This document shows positions 1 to 9,609 of a stretch of DNA of 64,000 nucleotides, piece after piece. The notes under the pieces are model-generated. The model ran no database searches, was not told where the DNA came from, and worked only from the letters and a program-made list of their open reading frames with translations. Position numbers and translations under genes: made by a program. The stretch spans positions 310,001-374,000 of the forward strand of contig NZ_FYDX01000002.1 of the NCBI RefSeq assembly GCF_900187455.1. Direction: 5' to 3'. Positions within the stretch are counted from its first letter, which is position 1, and every line of letters starts with the position of its first letter. This DNA comes from Pseudomonas sp. Irchel 3E13 (GTDB taxonomy: Bacteria > Pseudomonadota > Gammaproteobacteria > Pseudomonadales > Pseudomonadaceae).

Positions 1-993
1 TTTGGTGAACGGCAGGCCATTGGGCACCGAGCCGCGGAACACCCGGCTGGCATTGCCGTAGCTTTCCGCCATCTCGAAACCCTGGGCACGGAAGAATTCG
101 TAGACCTGCAGGAAATCGGCGCCCTCCTCGACCATGTGAATGGCGCGGGTGCGGTTGGTCAGCTTGCGCAGGCGGCTCGGGTAGGACGCGAAGGCGATGA
201 CTTCCATGAGGATCGCCAGGCCTTCCTGGGTCACCGTCGACGAGGGCGGGCCCTTGGCCAGGAAGGTGCAGATTGGCTGGTTCAGGCCGTTGAGGGTGGT
301 GCCGACGTGCACCAGGCCCTCATGGACCTCCAGCGCGCGGACGTCGCGGCTGTTGAACATGGCGTCGGCGCGGATCTTGATGTAGTCGGCCCCCGCCGCC
401 GCGTCGGCGACGATGCCGTCCGACTCGAAGACGCGGATGGTGCCCTCGGCCTCGCCGAACACCTTGTTCAGGCGTTGCTGGAGGATTTGCACCGCTTCCT
501 TGGCGCAGAGGTTCTTCGGTTCGTCCTTGAGGTCGCCCCGGCCGTCGATGTTGTTCAGGTAGTCCGAGAGCATCAGGCCGAGGTCGGCGAGAGTCGGGTC
601 GCCGGCGTGGAAGGCGTCGGAGGCGGCGCCGTAGAGTTCCTGGGAGATCAGCCCGAAGTCTTCGGTGCCGCGTGCTTCGAGCATGCGCACCACCATGCGG
701 TACTCCTTGCACATGCGCCGCATGATCTGCCCGACCGGGTTGAACTGACCCAGGCGGCGGGTGATGTCGCGCTCGATGTTCTGGAATTCCAGCTTCAGCG
801 CGCCGGAGTCGAACGACAAGGGCCGGTTCTGGTAATAGGCGCGGTCCACCGCCGGTGGCTCCTTGCCCTTGGCCTTGAGAAAGCCCTGGCGGATACTGTC
901 GTCCCACTTCACCGCATCGAGCACGCGAATCGGCGTCTGCGCCTGAACAATGCGATCAGACAGGGTCCGTATCGTCTGCTGGTACTCGTCCAC
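1..993 (-). CDS. DUF1704 / QEGLA-motif family protein (partial, C-terminus outside window)
   Basis: The first 331 residues of a minus-strand gene that runs off the left edge. The translation contains HEGLVHVGTTLNG and, about 30 residues later, TQEGLAILMEV, the signature of the family annotated as flavohemoglobin expression-modulating QEGLA motif protein (TIGR02421/DUF1704). The paired His-Glu and Gln-Glu motifs resemble a zinc-peptidase helix, but the biochemical role is not established. I chose GTG at 991-993 because GAGGAG lies six bases upstream and an in-frame TGA at 1009-1011 excludes longer starts. It begins 19 bases after the lipoprotein gene and probably belongs to the same transcript. 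Confidence 0.85.
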   Translation of the reverse strand, partial: MDEYQQTIRTLSDRIVQAQTPIRVLDAVKWDDSIRQGFLKAKGKEPPAVDRAYYQNRPLSFDSGALKLEFQNIERDITRRLGQFNPVGQIMRRMCKEYRMVVRMLEARGTEDFGLISQELYGAASDAFHAGDPTLADLGLMLSDYLNNIDGRGDLKDEPKNLCAKEAVQILQQRLNKVFGEAEGTIRVFESDGIVADAAAGADYIKIRADAMFNSRDVRALEVHEGLVHVGTTLNGLNQPICTFLAKGPPSSTVTQEGLAILMEVIAFASYPSRLRKLTNRTRAIHMVEEGADFLQVYEFFRAQGFEMAESYGNASRVFRGSVPNGLPFTK

Positions 994-1012
994 GCCCCAC
1001 TCCTCGTTTCAG

Positions 1013-1558
1013 TTATTTGCCGGCACGCTGGAAACGGGCCACTTCGACGAACAGGTCGGAGTTGGCCGGGTCATCCAGGTAGGCCAGGACGCGTGCCACC
1101 GGGCTGTCGATCAACACGCCGTCGCCGTTGTCTTCCGGCACTTCGATGGTGCGGCCGCTGAGTTCTTTCTTCTCCAGGGCCTGGTTGACCTGCTCGACAT
1201 CGAGGTTGTAGACCACCAGTTCCTTGTTATCGATCACTTCGAAGCCGCCGATCAGGAAATTCCCGCCCATGGCCTTGGGCACGCCCGCCGAGAGATACCA
1301 GCGGTTGCCATGGCGCGACACGGTGAACGCATATTCCTGACGCGGCTTGCTCTTGGCCGTGGCCACCGCCTTGTAGGCGTTGCCACCGGAGCGGCTGATC
1401 AGCAGGGTCAGGGGTTCGCCCCAGGCATCCTTGCTGGTCCACTTGCCCAACAGGGCCTTGGGTGCCGGCTCGTTGGCCGGGATCGGCTCGTTGAATGTCA
1501 CCAGACAGCCGTTCAACAGCAGGAAAGACAGGGCCAGCAGCACACGCCAGGCTTTCAT
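1013..1558 (-). CDS. Small exported lipoprotein of unknown function
   Basis: A 181-residue protein with a clear lipoprotein signal: a short basic start (MKAWR), a leucine-rich stretch and the lipobox LLNGC, so Cys18 should be lipidated. The mature part is soluble-looking and has no motif I recognise. The start is supported by AAGGAG upstream of the ATG. It lies 26 bases after the TetR gene and 19 bases before the DUF1704 gene, suggesting a three-gene transcript. I cannot name a function; an envelope-associated role is all the sequence supports. Confidence 0.8.
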   Translation of the reverse strand: MKAWRVLLALSFLLLNGCLVTFNEPIPANEPAPKALLGKWTSKDAWGEPLTLLISRSGGNAYKAVATAKSKPRQEYAFTVSRHGNRWYLSAGVPKAMGGNFLIGGFEVIDNKELVVYNLDVEQVNQALEKKELSGRTIEVPEDNGDGVLIDSPVARVLAYLDDPANSDLFVEVARFQRAGK

Positions 1559-1584
1559 CGGGTTCTCCTTGAGGGGCTCGCGGC

Positions 1585-2289
1585 TCAGTCCGCCGCCAGC
1601 ACCAGATGCAGGTAACGGACAAGAATAGCGAGCATCTGCCCTTCAGCCTGCGGTTTTGCGGCATCGAGCAGGCCCTGATATTCCATCTGCTCGATTATTG
1701 CCGTCAACACAATGGCGTCCTGCTGCGGCTGGCGCGAGCCCACGACCTGCAAAAGCTGGCAGGCGCCACGCAGCAGAATCTGCTCGTGCAGCTTCACCAA
1801 CTCGGCCAGACGCGGGCACAGCAGGGCTTCCTGGCGGAACGCCTGCTCGGCCATGAGGAAGTCGCGGCGGTTGTGCAATTGGCGCTGGACGTACTCGGCG
1901 GTCATCTTCGCCACCTCGTCGGCCAGGCGCGCCCGCGAGGCCGGGCTGCCATCGCCCTGGGCGAGCAACTGGCGCAGGATCACCTCGGTGTTCTCCCACA
2001 GCTTGGCCATGTAGGCGGCGCTGCGTTCGACGTACTGGGCGAAGGTATCGCTGAGCAGGTCCTGGATATCGTTGAAGTAGTAAGTGGTGGCCGACAGCGG
2101 CACGCCCGCCTCCGCCGCCACCGCGCGATGGCGCACGCCACGCACGCCGTCGCGCACGACAATGCGCATGGCTGCGTCGAGAATCTGCTGGCGGCGCTGT
2201 TCGCTGCCCTGCCGGCTGGCCTTGCGGCCTTGGTACTGCACGCTTTCTGCCACTGCGGTGGCGACGCCAGCAGCGCCTTGTTGTGTCAT
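1585..2289 (-). CDS. TetR-family transcriptional regulator
   Basis: A 234-residue regulator. Residues about 30-80 carry the TetR helix-turn-helix (RRQQILDAAMRIVVRDG ... VPLSATTYYFNDIQDLL). The C-terminal ligand domain is unassigned. I prefer the ATG at 2287-2289. A longer frame opens at 2337, but that start sits directly against the lysS terminator, which would leave no leader. Neither start has a strong ribosome site. In P. aeruginosa PAO1 a TetR gene (PA3699) also follows lysS, so this is conserved backbone. It likely controls itself and the two downstream genes, which is inference from position. Confidence 0.85.
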   Translation of the reverse strand: MTQQGAAGVATAVAESVQYQGRKASRQGSEQRRQQILDAAMRIVVRDGVRGVRHRAVAAEAGVPLSATTYYFNDIQDLLSDTFAQYVERSAAYMAKLWENTEVILRQLLAQGDGSPASRARLADEVAKMTAEYVQRQLHNRRDFLMAEQAFRQEALLCPRLAELVKLHEQILLRGACQLLQVVGSRQPQQDAIVLTAIIEQMEYQGLLDAAKPQAEGQMLAILVRYLHLVLAAD

Positions 2290-2337
2290 GGGGAGAGTCA
2301 CTGGCGGGTTACCTCGAAATCTGGGATTTACAGGCAT

Positions 2338-2360
2338 GAAAAAGCCGCCAAGGGCGGCTG
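2338..2360 (-). terminator. Rho-independent terminator of lysS
   Basis: On the minus strand AGCCGCC, a 3-nt loop, then GGCGGCT runs into TTTTT. It lies about 80 bases beyond the lysS stop codon and separates lysS from the TetR gene. Confidence 0.8.
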
Positions 2361-2441
2361 ATTCATGTTGCTCTCGCGGGCCTCATCGAAGCGGCTCGGC
2401 GCCCCGACAAGACAGCGATGAGGCCATCAAACCTGACGAAA

Positions 2442-3944
2442 TCAGGCCTGCGGACGCATGTGCGGGAACAGGATCACATCGCGGATCGACGGCGAGTTGG
2501 TCAGCAGCATCACCAGACGGTCGATACCGATACCTTCACCCGCCGTTGGCGGCATGCCGTACTCCAGGGCGCGGACGAAGTCGGCGTCGTAGTGCATGGC
2601 TTCGTCGTCACCGGCGTCCTTCTCGGCCACCTGGGCCATGAAGCGCTCGGCCTGGTCTTCAGCGTCGTTGAGCTCGGAGTAGGCGTTGGCGATCTCGCGA
2701 CCACCAATGAACAGCTCGAAGCGGTCAGTGACGTTCGGGTTCTTGTCGTTGCGACGGGCCAGCGGCGAGACTTCAAACGGGTATTCGGTGATGAAGTGCG
2801 GCTGTTCCAGCTTGCTCTCCACCAACTCTTCGAAAATCATCACCTGCAGCTTGCCCAGGCCTTCGTGGCCGAGCACCTTGGCGCCGGCTTTCTTGGCGAT
2901 GGCTCGCGCCTTGTCGACGTCCAGCAGGTCAGCCTCGGTGAGTTCCGGGTTGTACTTGAGGATCGAGTCGAACACGCTCAGGCGCACGAACGGCTCGCCG
3001 AAGTGGAAGACTTTCTCGCCGTAAGGCACATCGGTGCTGCCCAGAACAAGCTGTGCCAGCTCGCGGAACAGTTCCTCGGTGAGGTCCATGTTGTCGTTGT
3101 AGTCGGCGTAGGCCTGGTAGAACTCGAGCATGGTGAATTCAGGGTTGTGCCGGGTCGAAACGCCTTCGTTACGGAAGTTGCGGTTGATCTCGAACACTTT
3201 CTCGAAACCACCGACCACCAGGCGCTTGAGGTACAGCTCCGGGGCGATACGCAGGAACATCGGCATGTCCAGCGCGTTGTGGTGGGTTTCGAACGGCTTG
3301 GCTGCAGCGCCGCCAGGAATGGTCTGCAGCATCGGCGTCTCGACTTCGAGGAAGTCGCGCTTGGCCAGGAAGCTGCGGATGTGGGAGATGACCAGGGAAC
3401 GCACGCGGAAGGTCTCGCGGGTTTCCTCGTTGACGATCAGGTCGACGTAGCGCTGGCGATAGCGCTGCTCGGTATCGGTCAGGCCGTGGTGCTTGTCCGG
3501 CAGCGGACGCAGCGACTTGGTCAGCAGACGCACATTGGTCATTTCAACGTACAGGTCGCCCTTGCCGGAACGGGCCAGGGTGCCTTCGGCGGCGATGATG
3601 TCGCCCAGGTCCCAGGTCTTGACCGCGGCCAGGGTTTCTTCCGGCAGGGTCTTGCGGTTGACGTAGACCTGGATACGCCCGGTCATGTCCTGGATCACCA
3701 TGAACGAACCACGGTTGAGCATGATGCGACCGGCAACCTTGACCGGGATCGCTGCAGCTTCCAGCTCTTCCTTGGTCTTGTCGACATACTGTTTCTGCAG
3801 GTCGTTGCAGTAGCTGTCGCGGCGGAAGTCGTTGGGGAAGGCCTGGCCCTTGGCGCGTTCTGCGGCAAGCTTTTCCTTGCGCAGGGCGATCAGGGCGTTT
3901 TCTTCCTGTTGCTGGGCTTGCGGGTCGAGTTGTAGATCGCTCAT
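2442..3944 (-). CDS. lysS: Lysyl-tRNA synthetase, class II
   Basis: A 500-residue class II lysyl-tRNA synthetase, which charges tRNA-Lys in the cytosol. An N-terminal OB-fold anticodon-binding domain (about 60-150) precedes the catalytic core. Motif 2 is visible around [20 protein letters not shown], and motif 3 is at the C-terminus as [21 protein letters not shown] start at MSDLQLDPQ (ATG 3942-3944) rather than 20 codons upstream, because the extension is non-conserved in character and falls in the REP-containing spacer. The gene lies directly after prfB, as in E. coli and P. aeruginosa. Confidence 0.97.
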   Translation of the reverse strand: MSDLQLDPQAQQQEENALIALRKEKLAAERAKGQAFPNDFRRDSYCNDLQKQYVDKTKEELEAAAIPVKVAGRIMLNRGSFMVIQDMTGRIQVYVNRKTLPEETLAAVKTWDLGDIIAAEGTLARSGKGDLYVEMTNVRLLTKSLRPLPDKHHGLTDTEQRYRQRYVDLIVNEETRETFRVRSLVISHIRSFLAKRDFLEVETPMLQTIPGGAAAKPFETHHNALDMPMFLRIAPELYLKRLVVGGFEKVFEINRNFRNEGVSTRHNPEFTMLEFYQAYADYNDNMDLTEELFRELAQLVLGSTDVPYGEKVFHFGEPFVRLSVFDSILKYNPELTEADLLDVDKARAIAKKAGAKVLGHEGLGKLQVMIFEELVESKLEQPHFITEYPFEVSPLARRNDKNPNVTDRFELFIGGREIANAYSELNDAEDQAERFMAQVAEKDAGDDEAMHYDADFVRALEYGMPPTAGEGIGIDRLVMLLTNSPSIRDVILFPHMRPQA

Positions 3945-3992
3945 GTCGTCACTTTTTCCATCAGGGTTCGTTGTCCCAGGTCGCGGACCGGG

Positions 3993-4016
3993 GATCGCGG
4001 GCAAGCCCGCTGGCTA
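3993..4016. repeat. REP-like palindrome between prfB and lysS
   Basis: GATCGCGGGCAAGCCCGCTGGCTAC is a degenerate Pseudomonas REP unit with the self-complementary core GCGGGC-AA-GCCCGC. It occupies the 102-base prfB-lysS spacer, where such elements commonly stabilise or partition mRNA. Confidence 0.6.
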
Positions 4017-4046
4017 CGGGCATTGCCTCGCGCATGGGTGTCGCGG

Positions 4047-5142
4047 TTACAGCCCCTGTTTGAGGCTCGCTTCCAGGTATTCGTCGATATCGCCGTCGAG
4101 CACCTTGTCGCAGTCGCTGCGCTCGATGTTGGTGCGCAGGTCTTTGATCCGCGAAGCATCCAGAACGTAGGAGCGAATCTGGTGACCCCAGCCGATGTCC
4201 GACTTGGTGTCTTCCAGTGCCTGGGAGGCGGCGTTGCGGCGCTGGATTTCCTGCTCGTACAACCGGGCCCGCAGCATTTTCATGGCGGTGTCCTTGTTGG
4301 CGTGCTGGGAGCGTTCGTTCTGGCAGCTCACCACGGTGTTGGTCGGTACGTGGGTGATACGTACGGCCGAGTCGGTGGTGTTTACGTGCTGACCACCGGC
4401 ACCGGAGGAGCGGTAGGTGTCGATGCGCAGGTCGGACGGGTTGATCTCGATTTCGACCTTGTCGTCGATCTCGGGCGAAACGAACACCGCCGAGAACGAG
4501 GTGTGGCGACGGGCGCCGGAGTCGAACGGGCTCTTGCGCACCAGGCGGTGCACGCCGATCTCGGTCCGCAGCCAGCCAAAGGCGTATTCGCCCTTGATGT
4601 GCACGGTAGCGCCCTTGATGCCGGCGACTTCACCCTCGGACAATTCCATGATGGTGGCGTCGAAGCCACGCTTGGACGCCCAGCGCAGGTACATGCGCAG
4701 CAGGATGTTGGCCCAGTCCTGGGCCTCGGTGCCGCCGGAGCCGGCCTGGATGTCCAGGTAGGCGTTGTTCATGTCCATCTCGCCGCTGAACATCCGGCGG
4801 AATTCGAGCTTCTCGAGCGACTCGCGCAGGCGGTCAAGCTCGCTGACGACGTCGTTGACCGCGCCTTCATCGTCTTCTTCGACGGCCATGTCCAGCAGGT
4901 CGCGGCAATCGGCCAGACCACCGGACAAGCCGTCCAGGGTCTCGACGATCTGTGCCAGGGTGGCGCGCTCGCGGCCCAGTTCCTGGGCGTACTCGGGTTT
5001 GTTCCAGACGTTCGGGTCTTCGAGCTCGCGGTTGACTTCGATCAGGCGGTCATGCTTGTGATCGTAGTCAAAGATACCCCCGAATAGACTCGGAACGCTC
5101 GGTGAGGTCCTTGATGGTATTCAGGATCGGATTGATTTCCAT
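4047..5142 (-). CDS. prfB: Peptide chain release factor 2 (programmed +1 frameshift)
   Basis: RF2, which releases the peptide at UGA and UAA codons. The gene has two frames. ATG at 5140-5142 encodes 24 residues (MEINPILN...ESIRGYL) and stops at TGA 5068-5070. A +1 shift then continues from GAC at 5067-5069 to the TAA at 4047-4049, giving 364 residues, close to E. coli RF2. The RF2 anticodon-like tripeptide SPF is present ([12 protein letters not shown]), and the catalytic GGQ is at residues 249-251. Annotation as one uninterrupted frame would lose the N-terminal domain. It is followed by lysS. Confidence 0.97.
5067..5082 (-). promoter_or_regulatory. prfB +1 programmed frameshift site
   Basis: On the minus strand the sequence reads CGGGGGTATCTTTGAC: a Shine-Dalgarno-like GGGGG, then the slippery CTT, the in-frame stop TGA and a following C. 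This is the classic RF2 autoregulatory site, where low RF2 favours slipping past the UGA. Confidence 0.95.
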
Positions 5143-5254
5143 GGGCGGGCGGCTCTCGTGCGGATTCTGTGAAAAGCCGGAGAGTATAGCGCAGGAGAGG
5201 CCGCGCACGGCAAGCCGCGCGCGTCGATGCGACAGGTTGCAGTTCAGGTCGCCA

Positions 5255-6259
5255 TCAGCCGATGCCGACCTGATTGCGGCCGTTGTTCTTGGCCTGGTAG
5301 AGGGCGTTGTCCGCCGCCGAGATCAATTGCCGGCAGTGGCTGCCGACGGCCGGGGTCTGGGTCGCCAGGCCGATGCTGACGGTCAGCCAGGAATCCGGCT
5401 TGGGCATGATGTGGGCGATGCGCGCGGCTTCAACGGTCTGGCGCAGTTTTTCCGCCACCAGCCGGGCACCGCCCGGCGAGGTGTTGGGCAGCACCAGGGC
5501 GAATTCCTCGCCGCCGTAGCGCGCCGGCAGGTCGCTGGGCCGGGCGCAGCAGGAACGGATGGCTTCGGCGACCTGGCGCAGGGCCTCGTCGCCGGCCAGA
5601 TGGCCGAAGGTGTCGTTGAACGACTTGAAGTAGTCGACATCGACCATCAGCAGCGACAGTTGCGACTGCTCGCGCATTGCCCGGCGCCATTCCAGTTCGA
5701 GGTATTCGTCGAAATGGCGGCGGTTGGACAGCCCGGTGAGGCCGTCGGAGTTCATCAGCCGCTGCAGCACCAGGTTGGTGTCGAGCAGTTGCTGCTGGCT
5801 GACCCGCAGCGCGCGGTAGGCTTCGTCGCGCTGCAGCAAGGTCAGGTAGGAGCGCGAGTGATAGCGGATGCGCGCCACCAGCTCGATGTTGTCCGGCAGT
5901 TTGACCAGATAGTCGTTGGCCCCGGCGGCAAAGGCCGCGCTCTTGACCAGCGGGTCTTCCTTGGTCGACAGGACGATGATCGGGATGTCCTGGGTCGCCG
6001 GGTTACTGCGGTATTCACGCACCAGGGTCAGGCCGTCCAGGCCCGGCATGATCAGGTCCTGGAGAATCACCGTCGGCTTGATGCGGATGGCCTGGGCCAC
6101 CGCCTCGTGCGGGTCGGCACAGAAATGGAAGTCGATGTTTTCTTGCTGGGCAAGGCCACGGCGCACGGCTTCGCCGATCATCGCCTGGTCATCGACCAGC
6201 AGGACCATCGCCGAGTTCTCGTCAGAGGCTGCAAAGCCGTCGATCGGTAGATCATTCAT
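5255..6259 (-). CDS. wspR: WspR diguanylate cyclase response regulator
   Basis: A 334-residue output protein of the Wsp surface-sensing pathway. The receiver domain has phospho-acceptor Asp68 (VILQDLIMP). A coiled-coil linker of about 145-170 follows, then a GGDEF domain with active GGEEF at 249-253. An intact inhibitory I-site RxxD (RPSD, 240-243) lies five residues before it, so product inhibition by c-di-GMP is expected. Phosphorylation by WspE promotes clustering and c-di-GMP synthesis in the characterised orthologue. The gene follows wspF after 51 bases and precedes prfB, the same order as in P. aeruginosa. Confidence 0.97.
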   Translation of the reverse strand: MNDLPIDGFAASDENSAMVLLVDDQAMIGEAVRRGLAQQENIDFHFCADPHEAVAQAIRIKPTVILQDLIMPGLDGLTLVREYRSNPATQDIPIIVLSTKEDPLVKSAAFAAGANDYLVKLPDNIELVARIRYHSRSYLTLLQRDEAYRALRVSQQQLLDTNLVLQRLMNSDGLTGLSNRRHFDEYLELEWRRAMREQSQLSLLMVDVDYFKSFNDTFGHLAGDEALRQVAEAIRSCCARPSDLPARYGGEEFALVLPNTSPGGARLVAEKLRQTVEAARIAHIMPKPDSWLTVSIGLATQTPAVGSHCRQLISAADNALYQAKNNGRNQVGIG

Positions 6260-6310
6260 GCGCTGTCACCTGGGCACTGCCGGCGGGCCGGCGTGGCTGA
6301 ATACATATCG

Positions 6311-7324
6311 TCATTTCGGGAAAATTTCCATTAGTCGTGGGGCTATCCGCTCCAGCGGACGCACTTCCACGGCCGCGTCGATGGCGACGGCCGCCTTGGG
6401 CATGCCGTACACCGCACTGCTCTGCTGGTCCTGGGCGATGGTCAGGTAACCCTGCTGACGCATGAGCTTGAGCCCTTGCGCACCATCGCGGCCCATGCCG
6501 GTGAGCAGCACGCCCACCGCATCGCCGCGCCAGAACCGCGCCACGCTCTCGAAAAACACATTGATCGAGGGGCGGTAGATTTCATTCACCGGCTCGGCGG
6601 TGTAGGCCAGGGTGCAATCGGCGAGCAGGCGAATATGGTGGTTGGTGCCGGCCAGCAACACCTGGCCCGGCTGCGGCGGCTCGCCTTCGCGGGCCAGGCG
6701 AACGGTCTGGCCGGAAGCGCTGCTGAGCCATTCGGCCATGCCCGCGGCGAACACCTGATCGACATGCTGGACCAGCACGATGGATGCCGGAAATGCCCTG
6801 GGCAGGCCTTTGAGCAACACCTCCAGCGCCGCCGGCCCGCCCGCGGACGAGCCGATGGCCACCAGCCCCTGGCGTTGCGCGGCCTGGCGCAACGGTGCCG
6901 ACACGGGGCGCACGCTGCTGGCGCGCTGCTGGCCGATCAGCCAGGAAATATTGAAGATCTTGCGCAGCAGCGGCGCCGCCGCTTCCTTGGGGTCGCCGCC
7001 GCCGAGGGCCGGCGTGTCCACGACGTCCAGCGCGCCGTAGCCCATGGCCTCGAACACCCGGTGCACGTTCTGCCGGCGATCGACGGTGACGATGACGATC
7101 GCGCAAGGCGTTTCGGCCATGATCCGCCGGGTCGCCTCGACGCCGTCCATCTGCGGCATGATCAGGTCCATCAGCAGCAGGTCCGGGGTCTGTTCGGCGC
7201 AGCGGCGCACCGCCTCGGCGCCATCGCTGGCGACCCAGATCACCTCGTGGGCCGGCTCGTATGCCAGGGCGCGGCGCAGGGCCTCCACGGCCAGGGGCAT
7301 ATCGTTGACGATGGCAATTTTCAT
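6311..7324 (-). CDS. wspF: WspF, CheB-like methylesterase
   Basis: A 337-residue receptor methylesterase that resets the Wsp signal by demethylating WspA. The N-terminal receiver has Asp53 in LLLMDLIMPQMDG. The C-terminal esterase shows the catalytic triad elements GSSAGGP (Ser160), VLVQHV (His187) and LLTGMGRDGA. Loss of this protein in other pseudomonads locks the pathway on and gives wrinkly, c-di-GMP-high colonies. Here the frame and motifs are intact. Its start codon overlaps the wspE stop by four bases (ATGA), indicating coupled translation. Confidence 0.96.
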   Translation of the reverse strand: MKIAIVNDMPLAVEALRRALAYEPAHEVIWVASDGAEAVRRCAEQTPDLLLMDLIMPQMDGVEATRRIMAETPCAIVIVTVDRRQNVHRVFEAMGYGALDVVDTPALGGGDPKEAAAPLLRKIFNISWLIGQQRASSVRPVSAPLRQAAQRQGLVAIGSSAGGPAALEVLLKGLPRAFPASIVLVQHVDQVFAAGMAEWLSSASGQTVRLAREGEPPQPGQVLLAGTNHHIRLLADCTLAYTAEPVNEIYRPSINVFFESVARFWRGDAVGVLLTGMGRDGAQGLKLMRQQGYLTIAQDQQSSAVYGMPKAAVAIDAAVEVRPLERIAPRLMEIFPK

Positions 7325-9609
7325 CCCTGCGCACCCCCGATCAGTTCAACCACGGCATCGAGCAAGGCGTCATCGTGGAAACTCGCCTTGGCCAGATAAT
7401 AGTCGGCGCCAGCATCGAGGCCGCGTCGCCGGTCTTCTTCACGGTCTTTGTAGGACACCACCATCACCGGCAGCGATTGCAGGCGACTGTCGCGGCGCAA
7501 CAGCGTGACCAGCTCGATGCCGTCCATGCGCGGCATGTCGATGTCGGTGATCAGCAGGTCGAAGTCCTCGCTGCGCAGCGCGTTCCAGCCATCCATCCCG
7601 TCCACCGCCACCGCCACTTCGTAGCCGCGGTTGCTCAGCAGCTTGCGTTGCAGCTCGCGCACGGTCAGCGAGTCGTCCACCACCAGCACGCGCTTGCGCG
7701 CCACTTCGCGCGTCCCGCCGCCGCCGCGCTCGATGCGCTCCAGGCGGCCCGTACTGAGGAGTTTTTCCACCGAGCGCAGCAAGTCTTCGACGTCGACGAT
7801 CAGCACCACCGAACCGTTGTCCAGCAGCGCTCCGGCCGAGATGTCCTGGATCTTGCCCAGGCGCGCGTCGAGGGGCATCACCACCAACACCCGCTCGCCG
7901 ATCAGCCGCTCCACCGCCACGCCATAAAGCGTTTCGCGCTCGCGGATCACCACGACCTTGATGCTCTGCCCGTCACCCGGCGTCGCCGGGCGATTGAGCA
8001 ACTGGCTGGCCGAGACCAGGCCGATATGCCGGCCTTCGTGCCAGAACTGCTGGCGGCCTTCGAGCTGCACGATGGCTTCGGCCGGCAGTTCCAGGGTGCG
8101 TTCGATATGGGCCAGCGGGAAAGCGTAGGCTTCGCCGCTGACCTCCACCACCAGGCTGCGCACCACCGACAGGGTCAGCGGCACTTCCAGGTGGAAGCGG
8201 CTACCGTGGCCGCTGCTCTGGGTCATCTCGATCTGCCCGCGCAACTGTCGGACCATGTGTTGCACCGCATCCAGGCCAACGCCGCGACCGGACACCTCGG
8301 TGACCTTGTCGCGCAGGCTGAAGCCCGGCAGGAACAGGAAGGTCAGCAGTTCCGCCTCGCTCATCTGCGCCACGGTTTCGGCCGGCGAGAGCTGGCGCTC
8401 GACGATGCTGCGGCTCAGGCCGCGCAGGTCCACGCCGCCTCCGTCATCGCTCAGTTCCAGAATCAGCAAACCCGCCTGGTGCGACGCGCGCAAGCGGATG
8501 GTGCCTTCCATCGGCTTGCCGGCGAGCAGGCGCTGCTCGGGCATTTCGATGCCATGATCGACAGCGTTGCGCAGCAGGTGGGTCAGCGGCGCTTCGAGTT
8601 TTTCCAGGACGTCACGGTCGACCTGGGTCTTCTCGCCCTCGATCTCCAGGCGCACCTGCTTGCCCAGCGAGCGGCCAAGGTCGCGAACCATCCGACTCTG
8701 CCCGGTGAGGACATCGGCGAACGGCCGCATGCGGCACGCCAGCGCGGTGTCGTAGAGCAACTGCGCGCGCTGACCGGCCTGCCAGCCCAACTCATCGAAG
8801 TCGGCGGCCTGCTGCAACAGCATCTGTTGGGTTTCGCCCATGAGTTGCTGGGTCAGGGCGAGGCTTTCGAGAATCTCGGCGCCCTGCTCTCCGGCATCGA
8901 TCTGCGCCTTGAGCCCGTCGAGGGCGCGCAGGCTTTGCCCGTGGACGCGCTTGAGGCGCTGCAGGGTGGCAAGAAACGGTTTGAAGCGCTGGGTTTCCAC
9001 CAGCGCCTTGCTCGACAGGTCGAGCAGGCTGTTCAAGCGCTCGGCGGTAACCCGCAGGACACGTTCGCCGCCCTCGGTGGGCTTGCCCCGGCTGACCGGG
9101 CGCGGCTCCGGCTCGGCTTCGGCTTCCGCCTCGACCTCAGGCTCGGCAAGCACGGGCGCGGGTTCGAGCGCCACTGGCGCGGGCGCGGCCACGGGCAGCG
9201 GCGGCACGGACGGCGCCGCGCCGGGCTGCAGCAAGCCGGCCATCTGCACCAGAAAAGCCTGCACCGCGGCACTGACGGTGGCGTCCGCCGGGTTGGCAAC
9301 GCGCATCAGCAGGTCGGTGCCCTGCAACAGCGCGTCGATGTGCTCCGGGCGCAGGCGCAAGCGGCCTTCCTGCGCCTCCACCAGGCAATCTTCCATGACG
9401 TGGGCGACGCTGACCCCGGCATCGACGCCGACGATCCGCGCGGCGCCCTTGAGCGAGTGCGCCGCGCGCATGCAGGCTTCGAGCTGGTCGGCCTGGGTCG
9501 GGTCGCGTTCCAGCGCCAGCAGTCCCGTACTGAGCACCTGGGTCTGGGCCTCGGCCTCCAGGCTGAACAGTTCGAGCAACGAGGCATCGCGCATTTGCTC
9601 TGGGGTCAT
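7321..9609 (-). CDS. wspE: WspE, CheA/CheY hybrid histidine kinase
   Basis: A 762-residue cytoplasmic hybrid kinase. In order: an HPt domain with phospho-accepting His51 (AHSLKGAARIVG), an acidic Ala/Pro/Glu linker at about 145-180, the dimerisation and HATPase region (NAVDHGIEMP, DDGGGVDL, GRGVGLDAV), a CheW-like domain, and a C-terminal receiver with Asp689 (LLITDIDMPRMDG). It phosphorylates WspR and WspF. It overlaps both neighbours (wspD and wspF) by four bases, as expected for a tightly coupled operon. Confidence 0.96.
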   Translation of the reverse strand: MTPEQMRDASLLELFSLEAEAQTQVLSTGLLALERDPTQADQLEACMRAAHSLKGAARIVGVDAGVSVAHVMEDCLVEAQEGRLRLRPEHIDALLQGTDLLMRVANPADATVSAAVQAFLVQMAGLLQPGAAPSVPPLPVAAPAPVALEPAPVLAEPEVEAEAEAEPEPRPVSRGKPTEGGERVLRVTAERLNSLLDLSSKALVETQRFKPFLATLQRLKRVHGQSLRALDGLKAQIDAGEQGAEILESLALTQQLMGETQQMLLQQAADFDELGWQAGQRAQLLYDTALACRMRPFADVLTGQSRMVRDLGRSLGKQVRLEIEGEKTQVDRDVLEKLEAPLTHLLRNAVDHGIEMPEQRLLAGKPMEGTIRLRASHQAGLLILELSDDGGGVDLRGLSRSIVERQLSPAETVAQMSEAELLTFLFLPGFSLRDKVTEVSGRGVGLDAVQHMVRQLRGQIEMTQSSGHGSRFHLEVPLTLSVVRSLVVEVSGEAYAFPLAHIERTLELPAEAIVQLEGRQQFWHEGRHIGLVSASQLLNRPATPGDGQSIKVVVIRERETLYGVAVERLIGERVLVVMPLDARLGKIQDISAGALLDNGSVVLIVDVEDLLRSVEKLLSTGRLERIERGGGGTREVARKRVLVVDDSLTVRELQRKLLSNRGYEVAVAVDGMDGWNALRSEDFDLLITDIDMPRMDGIELVTLLRRDSRLQSLPVMVVSYKDREEDRRRGLDAGADYYLAKASFHDDALLDAVVELIGGAQG

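Noticed and set aside
1227..1664. Minus-strand 145-codon frame overlapping the small lipoprotein
   Set aside because: Out-of-frame shadow; the 1013-1558 frame has the lipobox and a strong ribosome site.
2418..3935. Long plus-strand frame opposite lysS
   Set aside because: No recognisable motifs, whereas the opposite strand encodes a full lysyl-tRNA synthetase.
4047..4928. prfB as a short gene starting at TTG 4928
   Set aside because: The upstream 24-codon frame and the CTT-TGA-C site show the gene begins at 5142 with a programmed shift.
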